Assembly (NCBI GenBank): GCA_000697665.1
Contig: KL197737.1
Span: 208,051-272,050, forward strand
Direction of reading: 5' to 3'
DNA length: 64,000 bases
From: Jaapia argillacea MUCL 33604
Lineage: Eukaryota > Basidiomycota > Agaricomycetes > Jaapiales > Jaapiaceae
Positions within the stretch are counted from its first letter, which is position 1; every line of letters starts with the position of its first letter. Both the position numbers and the translations under genes were made by a program. This document shows, piece by piece, positions 1 to 13,252 of the stretch. The notes under the pieces were generated by a model. It saw nothing but the letters and a program-made list of their open reading frames with translations, searched no databases and was not told the origin of the DNA.

Positions 1-3000
1 TGAGGTCTATCTGTCAGCATCAGGTTCTGTGAAGTATCAGATTTCTTTGACAGAAATCTGGAAAGTGGGATTTTACTGCTTTATAGTCTTTGTCATCCTC
101 CCTTTGTTTGTTGTCATCCCTCCTATTTGTCTAAAATATTTGAGAGCTCTTCAACGGAAGATCAGAGAATTGTCCTATCCCTCGAACAATAGATATTTCG
201 CTGTTTGAAACACATTCTGTGAAACTCTAAGGAGATTCATTCACCCTAAGAACAATCTTCTGAATCGTCATCTGGAGCCCACCATGAGGGATAGGTTTCC
301 TGACTTCACTTGTTGAGAACCTCCTCACTTTATTTGGCCAAAACAGAGCTGTTCACAGCACTCATCGACTTGTTTGATCCCCCATTTCCAGTCTCAGAAG
401 AGAGATTATCCATCCAATCACCCATTTCATCAGAATCCTCACTCTCACTCTCACCCCCACCTACCCCATATTCAGAACCAGAATCCACTCTGTAAGAAAT
501 GCACATGCATACTCGAAGTATTGCAGACATGCCTGTAGGAGGCTCTAAAAAGGCACCTCGCACATTCAGAGGAAGTTCTAGTTATGTGAATGATTTCATA
601 GAGGAGTATGAGGCTCTATGTGTGCAGAATAGTGTAGCGGAAGGGCAAAAAAAATGTACCACCAGGAAGCCCTCACCAGTTATGCCACTCATAACTGGAC
701 TGCACTTCGCGAGGACATTCTTAAACTCTATGACTATGAGGAGCGAAACTTGAAATATAAGGAGAGAGACTTGCGGAAATTTTCCCAACATGTGAGGCAA
801 GAGCCAATCGGCTCGAAAAGAGCATTTCATGCATACCAAAGGAGGTTCATCAGAATTGCTGGATGGTTGAAGCAGAAAGAATTGATCACTGAGACTATCT
901 ACAACAAGTATTTTTGGAAAGGACTACCTTGAAACCTGCAGGACATTCTACATCTACATATCACCCAGGAAGCACCCACACACAACATAAAAACTCCCTT
1001 TAGTGTTGAGCAGGTAGTAAAGGCCACAGAATATATTTTTGATCCTGAGTGATTTGATGCCAATGACCCAGAAGCAGAGGAGGAAATCTTATTTGAAGAG
1101 TCAGACTCTTCTGGATACACATCTGACTCTGAAGACAATGACAAAGATATATTACCATGACGACAGAAGGTACAACGAATAAAACCATGGATGAAAGTAC
1201 AGGTAAAGATGGAGCGAGATGATGAGTGTAGAGACAGTAATATAAAGGAAAGGAGGAAAGGGAAAGAGAGAGTATGAGAGCAAGAGGAGGACACTAGGAA
1301 AAGGGATCAGCAAAATCATACCATCGAAAAAGAACTGACTCAAACCTTCAAACGTCCACAAAATTTGAGACAAACTCACAATGAGGTAAATCGATGTCAA
1401 CAGCGTGAAAGTATTATGCTTACCTAGGCTTAGCACAGGAGTGGCACCACCCCTGATCGCAAATGTGGGGCTAGTAACACCGCCATCTCGTTTTGTGCCT
1501 CCTTCTACACCCCTGAGACCACTTGGAGGTGAAATACAATGTTTTGCCTGTAATGAGAAAGGACATATGATGAATACATGCGGAAAGCTAAATGAGGTAC
1601 TCATGAAGGGACTTGCATATTGAGATGAGAATGGAAGGGTGGTTCTTGCAGATGGAAGTTGGATTCGTCGAGTAGAAGGTGAGAACCTAATTGTTGTGAT
1701 CGAAAGAAGCATTCCTGTGGCGAATTTCATGACTTATGGAATGGAAAGCCCAGAAATGCAGTTGGCTTCGACACATGCAGTTGAAATCAGAGAAAGGGAT
1801 GAGATGGAAGTATACCCTGTGATACGAACTGAACGGAAGTCAGCAAATTGTAGGCGAGAAGTAATGGATGGGGTTTACTTACCTCCAAAGCCAGAATGGG
1901 CTCGAAAGATTGATGAAAGGAAGGGGAAAGAAACAGAAATGAGGATAGCCCCCCCAAACTCTCCACCAGCCCCCCCTGCAGTCGTTATTAACACTCCTAT
2001 CAACATACACCCTCAGCCGGCATTCGACTCTGAGGACTTGGACTCGATTATGGAAGATCCCGTACCTAGCCGAATTCCGATCTCACCCAAAATTCGTGCA
2101 GCAGAGACGGACCTCATGAAACGAAGATCCCAGCCTCATAAGTGTGCTGCATCCAAGTCGGTCAAGGCTAGCGAGGTCTTGAAAAAATTATTGGATACAC
2201 CTTTGACGTTATCAGTCAGTGAGGTCGTAGGGTTGTCAAAAGAAGTCACAGGAAAGTTACAGGAAGTAATGTGAATTAGGAAGCCAGAGAAAGATGTCAA
2301 GGATGCAAAGGTAGCCTTTGTAGAGACCAGAGATAAAGCAGAACTGTTAAACTTGAGAGTAACGGTCCAGGGGAACGAGATTGATGTGTTCATCAACTCT
2401 GGATCAATGCTCAATATAGTAAGTTACAACACATGGGCCGAATGCATCAAACTCCAGATCAATTACTCTTGCCAACTCATCATGAACGACGCCAACAGCG
2501 GTCAAGGCGAGATTATCGGTCTTGTCTCGAACATCCCTCTCTCTATTGGTGGTCTTACTACATTCACATCACTCTGGGTTGCCAAGAACATCTCATTTCA
2601 GCTACTCTGCGGTTGACCTTGGTGCCAGGACAATTGGGTCATGCTCTGTGAGCAACTCAATGGCACCTAGGTTCGTTTCGAGGCACCCGACAAGCCAATC
2701 TACGAGCTTCGCGCTTGTGCTCATTGACCTCCCTCATCCCACAACAAAGAAAATATTCAACCTGCTCCTGTTCAAGTTCACATCATCATCATCTCTTCTG
2801 GTACCTCCTCTGACGAAAGCAGCCCTCTGAGCTCCATTAGCGATGACAATATGGATCTGGTCGAGGCCATGAAGAGCTTCCCAGCCTGTATGGTCAACGG
2901 CATCCCTATGCTTGACATTGGGCCTCTCAACGGCCATCTGAACTACTACACCTGAACCCGAACCCCAGAATTCCTCCCTTGCTCTCTCGAAGGGAGCGAC

Positions 3001-3560
3001 GCGATGGATATGGCCAACATTTACGACCTCTCATATGAACAAGCTCAATTGCAATATCCTCCACCCTCTTGCATCCCAACTCTCCTCATCCTTGACACTA
3101 ATCACTCGGCAGCTCCTTCAATCACTGGTACCCCTCCTCCTACTCGAGCACCAACTCCACCCACTATGACTACATTCTCACTTCCTCCTGGCGTCATCTT
3201 ACCTCCTGGATTCACTATCCCCTCCGACGCTACAATCCACATCCCTCCCAAGGATCTCAATATGTATACCGTTGTTCTTTCAGCTCCGGCAGCTTGACTC
3301 AAGCATGTTTTAGGATTTGGAGGGAAATTCCATGAGAAGTGGATGGTAGGAGGGGCTGAATTGCAGGTTAGTCCCCTCCATGGAGGTCCATATCCCCTCT
3401 GGACTACAATGCCTGGCATCGGCACTCTTATGTGGATGGTGGATCATCTGGAGGCTCGAGCACCACCAGACCTCCATAGTTGACAGGCGAATCAGCCCGT
3501 ATGGAACCCAACCCAGACTCTCACCTTGCCTCCCACCACCAACGCCACCAACACCAAGGC
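1..3560 (+). mobile_element. Ty3-type gag/protease fossil (LTR retroelement kin)
   Basis: An old, broken retroelement copy on the plus strand. Seen in the sequence: a gag-like stretch at about 500-930 with the motif YNKYFWKGLP, close to a gag family common in mushroom genomes; a CCHC zinc knuckle at about 1,540-1,585 (CFACNEKGHMMNTC); a retropepsin-like segment at about 2,340-2,700; and a Pro/Thr-rich stretch at 3,004-3,297. No reverse transcriptase or integrase is visible here, so it is either a gag-protease-only lineage or the front part of an element cut by the large transposon that begins near 3.58 kb. There are many breaks, so it is old. No terminal repeats were found within the window. 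The family call rests on motif order. Confidence 0.65.
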
Positions 3561-3585
3561 ATCCCTGTAGCAACAATTAAACATC

Positions 3586-3800
3586 AGTGATAACTACAAT
3601 CAGCCACGTTACAATTTCTACAGCAGCTACTGTATGATTATTATCACTAGTACTATAATTCAATCACATTGCAATTTGAGTGAGCCAATCTCGAGCAGGG
3701 TAAAACCAACCACCACAAAAAAACATACCACAAACCGGCCGCTGCAAAAAACATATGGAGAAACAAACATACGGAATGGCAAAAAAAACATATTCCTAGC
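3586..3800 (+). repeat. Left inverted terminal repeat of the KDZ element
   Basis: Read on the plus strand this runs from CAGTGATAACTACAATCAGC through ACGTTACAATTT to the near-palindrome ACAGCAGCTACTGT (3,620-3,633). It then passes a CATTGCAATTT block and an A-rich part with repeated AAACATA words. The same order of blocks occurs on the minus strand at the right end (27,478 downward). It lies downstream of the transposase stop codon at 4,057, as expected for an element end. Confidence 0.6.
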
Positions 3801-4056
3801 CTCAAAACGGTGATATTGGGGGTGAGGGGGCAGGAGTAGGGGGATGAAAATACATTTCAGAGGGAGCTTGAGACAGAAACCCAGCACCAAAAACCAGAAA
3901 TACGGCACTGGAAATGGGGATATTGAGCGGCTGAATATGACAATTTTCGATGAATGAAAGCCGGGACAAGCAATTGAAACAGATGTGAAGTTCTAAAACA
4001 AACACTTAGTTATTATTCATGAGCAGGCTAAAAAGATAGGACTCACCCACAGAAGG

Positions 4057-7000
4057 TTAGTTATCATCAACATACAGGCCGTTGTCGTCATCAAAATCAT
4101 CGCCCAACAAACTCACATCAGTGTTGGGGCCCAGATCCACCTCATCGAGCAAGTCAGACGAAGATAGAGTAGTGGTCGCAGTGTTTGCCCATTCTCGTGC
4201 TGTCTTCCACACAATCTCCCAGGCAAGGGCACGGTGATGTTCAAAGAAGGCCTGTTTGGAGGTGGAGGCACATAACCCTTCATAAAGTTCGAGTGAGAGA
4301 TCTTGATGGCGAGCTTTCTGACCCATCCTCCAGTGAGCCTTCCAGTTGCAGTACTTGATAGACTGATGCATCTCCTCATCAAGGAGTATGACCTCTTTGT
4401 GCCACCAAGCTGCCCTGGCCTTCGCCTTCACCCACTCAATTTGGAGGACTACAGGATCCAACAGATGAGTGATAGTATACAAGAAGATGAAAATGACTTA
4501 CCCTTGCACATCTTTGGATCATTTGACGATTCATCGGCTTCCACCTGTGTCCATAACCACGAGAGCTCACAACAACCTTCACCAACTTCCACAGTTCCTC
4601 CTCCTGTCCTATGTGCCTTCACTCGACCTCCAGTCCCAGCACCCGTCTGAACGCCTGTCCAGTCTGCCAACCTCTCAGCATCCAAAACCTCTGTATCCTG
4701 AATATCCTTCTCATTTGGCCCATGAACATCTCCAGGGTTGAGCACCTGCAAAGTGTTCTCCCATGACCCATGACCCTTGAGACTAAGATAGGATCCATGA
4801 GTATGGTTGTATTGGCGAACGGCAGAATCCACTTTTCCTTCAACTCGTCGAAGAATTGTTTGAAACCGGGTATTCGCAACCTGACTGGTAACATTCTTGA
4901 TCTTGAACCAATTTGTGTGTGTTTGCATGTGAAGGTGATGGCGGAGGGTGCAGAGGGCATCGGTGGCCTCAGCGAATTGAAGCCGTGCCTCCAGGTCAAC
5001 AAGGCCAGGGAGACAAACCTGACCTCTAAGATTTGATGAGAGTTTGAAGGGGAGATATAACTTGAGATTCTCGGGAAGGGAGAGTTGTTCGGATTGTCCA
5101 CTGGAATGAACATTGCGGATGGCGACAATGCTTGGCATGTGGATTGCTTGCAGCCCATGAAACCGCTCGATCTTCTGTTTGAGAATGTTTTGACGGTCTC
5201 GGAGCTCAGCTGCTTGTAGCGTGGTAGGGTTGCTGGTCGTTTGCACCTCCTTTTGGAGAATGCATCTGTTATCAAGGTTAGATACAGAAATCCAAACAAA
5301 AGGGGATGCTACATGCTGAGACTTCTTGATATCCATACCCAGTATGAGCAGTGCCAAAGGAGTTGACAACCTGTCCACAGGTATATCCTGCTCAGCATTG
5401 TCACCACCATTACCCTCCTCAGCCATCAACATCTTCCGAACTTCATTGAGAGTCATAGCTAAAGTTGAAGGTTTAGATTGGGAGGGAGCAAACAAAGAGG
5501 TGGCGTACATTCTTCCGACGACTCATAAGGACACGGCTTGTTGTCAGCCTCCCAAGCTGTTAACATCTTGTCCCAGGCTGCGACTTCCAACAGACTTTCT
5601 CTTTGGAGATTCTCATTGAAGGCTCTGAACGCGGCGCCATGCTGGATGGCCTCCCCGATGGCTTCCAGTAGGAGGCGATGAAATAGTTTAGCTAGATAGA
5701 TGGTCAGCGTTAAGAGAAATAAGTATGAGGCAAAACATACCAAGGCCGATTGTCTTCATCCAATTCATAAATCCACAGAAATCATTCACTGTGTCACGAC
5801 ACGCCCCCAGACCCATCTCCTTTGTACTGGGACCTGCACCATTCAACCACGCCCATAGTCTCTCCAGCCCTTTGCCATTAGATCGTCCGACGCCATGCTT
5901 GAAATTGAAAGAAAAGGGCGCTTGACACTTCTTGCCATGCCCAGCAAGGTGGAACTTGTTGACAAGGAAAGTGATGTTGTCATGGGGGATGGAAAGCTGC
6001 ATGTCCTCTGGAAGGCCAAGCATTCATGTCCAGAGGTTTATGTGCCAAACACAGACAATGTTGTAGGAATCCACCAGGCCGAGGTTGGGATGAACACCTC
6101 TCAGACTCGAGAAGAAAACATAATCAACATTGCAATATCTAAGAGCTAGCAGGTTAGATGTTGATGAACAGCCGAATATGGAGGAGAAAGGCTAACCGTT
6201 CACCAAGCTGCAAGTCACCAAACCCATTTGCCTGCCAGCAATCATGATGACAACTCACGCCGACTACACCAGTTGCACGAAGGCCCTGTGTTCGTTTGGT
6301 GGTTGCATTCAGAAGTGCGGCAAATCCAGTGCATCCCTTAACCTGGAATCAATAGACCAACAGTTAACCCATGATTAAGAGGCTGGCACAAAATCACTCA
6401 CGTCTTCCTCGTCCACATGGTTGAGGATATGGGTCGAGTAGCCTACGTTATCGACGTAGTAGGCCAGACTGTTGCTCAGCGTTGGGTCTTTGTCTTCACT
6501 TGACCGAAGACAGTTTTTCAAATGGAAATTACAGTCTTTCTGAATAAATAGTCGATACTTCCACCTATGATAAGTCAGTGGTGAGAGTCAGTGGGTAAGA
6601 AATAAGAACGTACGAAGTCTCCTTAGATACCGTGTCCCAACCAGGAGGAAGATTGATATCTGGGTGGGGACATGCTCGACATGGGGTTGAAAGACCACCC
6701 ATTGGCATACCCACAAGGCCCTCTGGATCGTGACCTCTCCCCACTCTTTTCGCCATTCGAACGTGCCGAAACTCCCTCACCATCAGAAAGAACGACAGCA
6801 TCCGATCCTGCAACAAATGTCAGAAACAAATCTTGAGGGACAGACAGTGTGGTTGGACTCACTGGCAACTTGAGTAAACCTGACCCATTGGTTTGTAGCT
6901 CTAGCGTGCAGTAGAAGTCGTATGCTGAAAGCTTGCCCTGCAAGTTGAGCGTCTGGAAGTGCCTGAGCACCTGGATTGTCGCACAAGTTTGAGGTTCAAG

Positions 7001-7857
7001 TGGGGTAGTGGGCCACCAACCTGCCCTGAGAAGTTAAATATGTTTGAGGGCTGGTTTCCTGCCGCAACTGCAGAACCAAACAGTGACTTGATGGATGCCA
7101 TTTGTATCAATGACGACAAAATCCTTGTGGCCAACATGAGTGTAACCGCATCGTTGACCTGGCGGGTGCCCAAGCTGAATGACCTGACCGAGGTTTTGAA
7201 GTGTTTCCCTTTGAAAGAAGTAGCCATTCCATCTCTTGAAAATGGTCAGCTTAGAGTTCGTATGAAAGTCATGAAACAACAAACCTGGATTTGATGAAGC
7301 GGAGCGCGACGATGGTAGTCCACAATACACTGGGCGCACTGCATATCACCGCCAAAACAATCCTGACAGCAGAAAAGTGCTTCGCCATGGCACTCAGGGC
7401 ACTTTGACTCCCTTGCCCTCCCTCAACCCTCCAAGTACAACATCTCATCAAGATACTCATCTCAAAGGGGAATCCACGTCTTCAGGGGCTCATCCTGAAT
7501 AAAGAGATACATATGCAGAAGATAAGCAAATATCACCCAAAGAAAGTGGCCATGAAAACGTACCAAGTTTGCATACCGTTTTGCTTGTCTTGGAGGTACC
7601 TCAACATTCTCATCTTCATCGGCAAGAGGGGTAGAATTGTCTATAATCACATCATCATTTGGCACAGTGGGGGTGTCCGCGGCTTGGGGAAGTATGGGTG
7701 CAGTTGGGACTGACAGAGTCGATGTGGCTTCAATAAGACAGCAGGAGTCATCAGATAGAACATATGACTGGGAGATGACATGCCCATCATCAGGAGCAAT
7801 GAGAGGGTGATGAGTAGGCCCCTTCTTCTTCGGTTTCCTCGTTGCAGTCGCGACCAT
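4057..7857 (-). pseudogene. KDZ (Kyakuja-Dileera-Zisupton) transposase with CxC2 cysteine cluster, decayed
   Basis: Transposase of a cut-and-paste DNA transposon, multi-exon with short introns. In order on the minus strand: a basic N-terminus (KKKG); a CxC2-like cluster at about 7,390-7,300 (KCPEC, CCQDC, CAQC, then DYHRRAPLH); the WNGYFFQRETLQNLG and TVWFCSC blocks; QKDCNFHLKN; YNIVCVWHINLW; then NKFHLAGHGKKCQAPFSFN and GLERLWAWLNG near 5,950-5,830; and a C-terminal EWVKAKARAAWWHKEV helix before the stop at 4,057. The family usually has YDI.C where this copy has YNIVC, so a likely catalytic Asp is lost. At least three in-frame TGA codons interrupt it, two flanking DEYLDEMLYLEG and one after HINLWT, places where I recall Arg in relatives. 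The start at 7,857 (MVATATRKPKKKG) is a choice; an upstream Met lies at 7,899. Confidence 0.85.
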
Positions 7858-7992
7858 CCAGGTGTGAGGTGAGGTGAATGGGAAGGAGGGAAAATTCAAA
7901 AATATGTGACATTTCCATCACGTGAGATATCACATGACCATTATAAGTTACTGTTCTGAGCACTGTTCTAAAAGACTATGGGCTGTGCATAA

Positions 7993-9517
7993 CTACAACA
8001 GTTTGTACTCATCCACGGTCGAAAACAGATTCAGCGATTTCGCCCAACAGGTGTCCCTCTCCATTTCCATCCTAGCAAACAGCTCTGGATCCTCTTCCAG
8101 AAGTCGTTGAGTTGACCAGAAGCCATAATCAAACCAACGGAAGATTGCACCTGATGCGTATTGAGTGAAAGAGTACCGATGCTCGTGGGGTTGTATGGTG
8201 GTATTCCTGTGGTGAAGGGTACTTGAGGGAAGGATGATGGTTGAACCAGGAGGGAATTCAATGATGAGTTTCAAATCCCAGAGAACCATATGACTGCCCT
8301 TCATTGGATCATAGCTCCCAAGCACTGTGATTGGGCAGGCACCGGCTGTATAGTTTCTGGTGTCAACATGCTCCTTTGTCACAGAATGAGGACCCAGGTT
8401 AAAGGTCACTGTGGGCCAAACACTTGATTTGAAAGGTCTCCTGAGGTTCGGGTGGTGGTTGAACACTGCGTTCACGGCAGTTTGGTATCAGTCATAAAGA
8501 CGGGGAGCATAAAGGGACAAAAGACCTGAAACAGTATCAATAACTACATGGTGGAAGACATAAAGTAAGCACTCACAATTATGATGGCCAGATACCCTTT
8601 GAAAACATTTCATTGACGCCAAGCAGTCAAAAGTCTTTGCACGATAAGCAGCGTTGATTAGGTTACCAGGAGTCTGAGTAATAAACCACTCAGCTGAAGA
8701 AGTCGGATCTGAAATGGCAACATACCAGTCGAATGAGAGGGTTGAACGGGCCTGCTCCATCGCTTCACTTGCTGCTCACGTTACCCCAGCATCCCAAGTA
8801 TCCTTCTCTGCACAACCAGGCAAATCGCACAGGGGCAGCCCAAGGATTACAAAGGCCCGAGAGCTACTGTCAACCACCACCCCCAGAGTTCTACATTTCT
8901 CAGATAGGCCGAAACACAGAAACAAGGTTTAATGCTTACTTTCCATCCCATGGCTGATACTGGAAGCCTCTGTCCAGTAGCTCATCCAGACTAAACAAAG
9001 ATCAACATAACTTTGAGCTCCACAGCCCCACATACCCCCCATTTGCTGGCTGAAGAGCATGCTGGAAGTCTACACTCATAAGGATGGCTGGCTTCCCATA
9101 CTTCTTTGTAGCTGATGAACGAAGCTTTGAGTGTGGGGGAAGGATGGCTGATGCAGCCTTGTGCATCGCTTTGAGTTCTCTCTTCTGTTTTCGATTTTGA
9201 GAAGAATTCCGTGTGACTTGACGCTTGTGTTGGGAGGTTAGGTTAAGGCGAGAGTTGGCAGGATTGGGGACAGGGGTAAGTGGAGGGATATCCAGCTGCA
9301 GATAAGGTTGAACCTGTGGGGGTAGCGAAGGGGAGCTTGGCGGAGAAGAGAGTGGGCTTGAACATGGCAATGAACTGAGGGAACTGAGCAGAGAAGAGTC
9401 AACCAAGCTTGCAGGTGCAAGAAGCGGTACAGCGTCACCGCCAACACCATCCTCAAGTGTGCCATCCTCAGGAGTGCCGTCTGTGAGAGCTCCTTCAGTA
9501 TCACCCTGTCCAGACAT
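7993..9517 (-). pseudogene. TET/JBP-type 2-oxoglutarate/Fe(II) dioxygenase, decayed
   Basis: Relatives oxidise 5-methylcytosine or thymine in DNA. Three exons fit with consistent phase: 9,517-8,940, 8,890-8,577 and 8,525-7,993 (475 codons). The N-terminal part is Ser/Pro-rich and then basic (KRELKAMHKAA), followed by SLDELLDRGFQYQPWDG and PGNLINAAYR. The core has the HxD iron ligands in KEHVDTRN, then GSYDPMKGSHMVLWDLKL, FPPGSTIILPSSTLHHRN, and the distal basic segment HRYSFTQY expected to hold the last His and the 2-oxoglutarate-binding Arg. Three in-frame TGA codons interrupt it (near 9,003, 8,774 and 8,491), with no frameshift needed. It lies about 135 bp upstream of the transposase on the same strand, matching the known KDZ-TET/JBP pairing. 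The active-site residues survive, so decay looks recent. Confidence 0.82.
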
Positions 9518-9792
9518 CTCTCAAAGAGCTGCTGCTGTGAATGAACCCTTGAGGAGAGGAGTGAGAGTGAACTGTGGTTGGGCAGCAATCACAAACGGTG
9601 AGAAGAGCCATCCAGAACGAGTCTAGTAAAGACCAGTTAAACATCTACAAGACTCAAAGGATGGGATGCTACAGACCTTTCTTGAATTCAGGGACATAAT
9701 GCAACCTGTGCAACATGGGTCAGCATAAGACCAAAACAGCAGCAACAATAAACAGATGGTTCCTCTGACCCAATGACTGCCAACACCACGCA

Positions 9793-9881
9793 GGTGATGC
9801 CTATGAAGACTTCTCACAGGCAGCATCAGGGAGTGGAGGGGGGGGAGGAAAGACAAATGACCACCGACGACACATAGGTGA
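9793..9881. repeat. 84-bp direct repeat interrupted by LTR element A
   Basis: The block GGTGATGCCTATGAAGACTT starts at 9,793. GGTGA starts again at 9,877, directly before LTR element A, and the second copy continues beyond the element at 20,769 as GGTGATGCCTATGATAACTT. The uninterrupted locus therefore held two copies with an 84-bp period. The stretch from 9,518 to 9,792 upstream of the TET/JBP gene shows no gene. Confidence 0.75.
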
Positions 9882-10414
9882 TGTAACGGGTATTTACTGG
9901 GGAATACTCTCCAGTATTGCCCTGGACTGAGTGTGGGAACTCGTGAGCGGAGTTTGAAATGACTTTGTGTATTCTCATAGCTTTCTCTTTTGAATACATC
10001 ATCTTCACTACCTATTCACGAATCAACCTCTTTATTGAGTGTGTCGATTGTGTGAACTAGGCGACTTATCTCACTTATAGCTGGTAGTTAGAACCACCGG
10101 CTCTACTCAGAACTCGACCTCTACAAGAGGGTCGAGTTACGAGACTTTATCTACTTCAAAATCAAGAGTGACCTTCAGTCACATTGTGGACTCCTCATCG
10201 ATGCAGGACGGCTGTGTAGACAGCCGTGCCAAGCTATTGAGTGGCTCAGGGAGCTACGAGAGTAGCACCTAAGGACGCAGTCTCCATGTATTTGATAGCG
10301 GGGCTCCCTGTGAGGGGTCTCACACCTCAGTACCGGCTCTGAGGCTCGCCAGCCCTCTGGACGACATCTGACTCCTAAGCCATTGTGACATGCAGGTCTA
10401 GCCTAGCCGTTACA
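9882..10414 (+). repeat. Left LTR of element A
   Basis: 533 bp, TGTAACGGG...GCCGTTACA, the same length as the right copy and about 96% identical. It ends directly before the AAGGTGGACACTGGG block that is also found on the minus strand near 29.2 kb. Confidence 0.93.
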
Positions 10415-12835
10415 AAGGTGGACACTGGGAGGAATCGTCGTTCAACCTGGCCGGCTCACGACAAGCTTAACAATTATTCAATTAGTACTTCAATACATCC
10501 TCATCCACCATTTTGCATAGCTTGCCCCTTCAGACACTTTCGCCTTCGTACTCAACAATTGTGTCCTTCCCAGCCTGTTACAGCTTCGTCGATCGTCCCC
10601 TTCATAGATTGTTCCTCGACTTCCTCGTCATCCACAGTCAAGTACTATCGAACCAAAGCCTCTCAATTCATATTTGCTTGTGTCATTTCACTTCCCTGGA
10701 CCCCTCAGAATCCAATCCAGACTGCCTTTGGATTGAACCTCGCATTCACAAACGAACAAGCAGCGAGACTTCTCTTGTGACTCTCTGTTGGAATTTGACA
10801 TCTCTGGTGATCACTCTGCACCTCTGTGCTACCCTCAAATATTGATCACAGCTCGCTCACAAATGATGACACATCCAATAGTTTTGTGCTACTGTGGTCG
10901 TATCACCCACCGTTCAATCGATGCTCATAGATTTCGTGAATGGCCACGTTCTGCAACTGTCTAATGTGACCTCGCAAGGGAGCAACTAACCATCGACTGC
11001 TCCTCATTCATCACTCAACCCATTTCTGGCCACCCGTCTGTTTATCCCATCACATTCACTTCCTCGTTGTCTCTTCCGTGGACCAGTGAATTAGCATTGC
11101 TAATACACCCTGTCGTAATTGTGAACGCTCGAGCTTGACAGTCGCCTTGCCTCGTTCCCCTTTGAATCCATCTCTCTGCTACGGCATGTCCACACCCTCA
11201 GGTGATTGAGTTCCTGTTCGCACACACTCTAGCCTCTTCCGCACTTCAAGTAAGGGTACTTGTCTGGTCGTCGCTCCTACGTCTGTAACATCCACAGACT
11301 CGCACTATCTGGGCCCTCGCTATTGGCGAATCTGGTCTCGCCGTCATCTTCTCGTGCATGCCTGGCTCAGGCGGACTTTCAAACTCCTGCGCTCCCATTT
11401 TGCGATCACGACATGTCAACCAGGCTCATCCACAGAATTGCCATTTGATTCATCGATCAAATATCTCACAAGTCTGTTGAAGTGGAATTTGCCTCCACAG
11501 GTGGCGCTATCACTTTTGCCCTCTATCCGGCCTCAACTCTTTGCTCTGACATCTCGCCTCTCAAATCCTCCCTTGTCTGGGCCACTGTTGCTCTCAGTTG
11601 AATTGTCTCTCTCTATTCGCCCACCCCCAGCTTGAATTTCGAGTAGTCGACATCTATTCCCTGATACCGGAATCGTCAACTGTCACTACACAATCGAGTA
11701 TTCGATTTGATTGATATCAACTTCTCGTCCTCGCATTCTGTTTACTGTTGCTGTATCGTGCACACAAGAGTCCAGTCAACTTGTGACATTCGTGTCCATC
11801 GGCGAATACCTCCTCCACTGAGCATTCGAATCTGCGGAAGTCTTGAACCTATATCATTACGGTCCAATCAACCTTCGAGCCTTTGGAATCAAATCATTCC
11901 CGTCGACCACTTCTCCTTGCAAAGACCCATAGTCTCATCCTGTTGCCTGCAATAACCCTTGCAACACTCTTCCTCACTCCCTCAACCACACCACATTCGC
12001 CTCGTGAACATTCACTTTCGACGAAATCTCTTTTCCTCCGCATTCGTGCTCCTTCATCCATGCCTATACGCTACCAGCCCCTCGGTGAGCATCTGTCGTT
12101 CATAGCATCTGCTGTCAGTCTATTGTATCTTCGCAGCACTTCCACTGGGTGTTGGTGTTTAGCTCGAGCTCCATATGTCAGGATTGCTCCAAGCCTCTGA
12201 ATCTCTCGTGCCTTGAATACCAACCACTAGCTGTTGGATCGGAACCCCAGTTACTCACACCTCTGCTATATTCAGCACTCATATTCCTTGCTGAACCTCT
12301 CCACCGTATGATCCAAGCCATCAACTTGCAGCTACGAGTGGCATCAAGGGTTTCTCATCAATGCAGGCCAGGCTACGATAGTAGCCAGACCCAACTAACT
12401 CAGTCCCTTCCTGGAGCTTCTTACAGGAAGCACAGGAGGGCACGTTCAGATGTGTGTACTGGCTGTGGGCGACTGCCGAGGTCACAACCCCAACAACAAG
12501 TTTGTGCCGTGAATGTTCACGTTCGGTTCACCTTTCTGGCTCTGCTACTTGTATAGTGTTGTGCAAGGCTGGGCTTTGAGCCCTGAGCCTGGCCTAACCA
12601 AGCCCTGTGGAGCCTGACCAAGCCCAGCCTCCATGAAGGCTTTAAGGGGCTGAGGGTTCAGGCTTGAGTTCCAGAGAGCCTGAGCCCTAGGCTTGAGCCT
12701 GGGCTATTTGATCATATGAGGAGGGGGAGGGGTGGGGAGGAGGGAGGAGGAAGGGGACAATGGGATGGTGGGATGGGGTGGGATGGGGTGGGATGGGGAT
12801 GGGGAGATGAAATGGGGATGAGGAGGTGGTATGAG

Positions 12836-12990
12836 GGTGGGGAGGTGGGATGAAGGTGGGGAGGTGAGATGAAGGTGGGAGGTGGGATGAAGGTGGGGAG
12901 GTGGGATGAAGGTGGGGAGGTGGGATCAGGGTGGGGAGGTGGGATCAGGGTGAGGCAGTGGGATCAGGGTGAGGGTGAGGGATGGGGATT
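12836..12990 (+). repeat. Purine-rich minisatellite
   Basis: About seven imperfect copies of a 19-20 bp unit, GGGATGAAGGTGGGGAGGT, drifting into GGGATCAGGGTGGGGAGGT. It belongs to the left arm of the hAT-like element. An open frame across it is a by-product of the repeat. Confidence 0.8.
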
Positions 12991-13252
12991 GGAATGGGGT
13001 GGGATAGGACAAGAGAGCAAGGGGAGAGGAGAGAGAGAGAGAGAGAAGGAAAGCTGGAAAGAAGGTGATGTGGTGGGAGTAGAACAGAGGGTAGTGAGAT
13101 AATGAAGGGGGGAAGAAGGAGAAAGTGGTATGTCTTGCCCTCCTTCTCTTTATGCCTTACAGTCCTTTTCATGACCCATCTCTGATTCTGTCCATTTCCC
13201 TTATAGATTTCTATTTTCCTTCAGTTATCTCACCCAACCCCTTCTCTCTTCT

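Noticed and set aside
12869-13172. Open frames on both strands over the purine-rich minisatellite
   Set aside because: They are by-products of a short G/A repeat, with no domain and no splice context.
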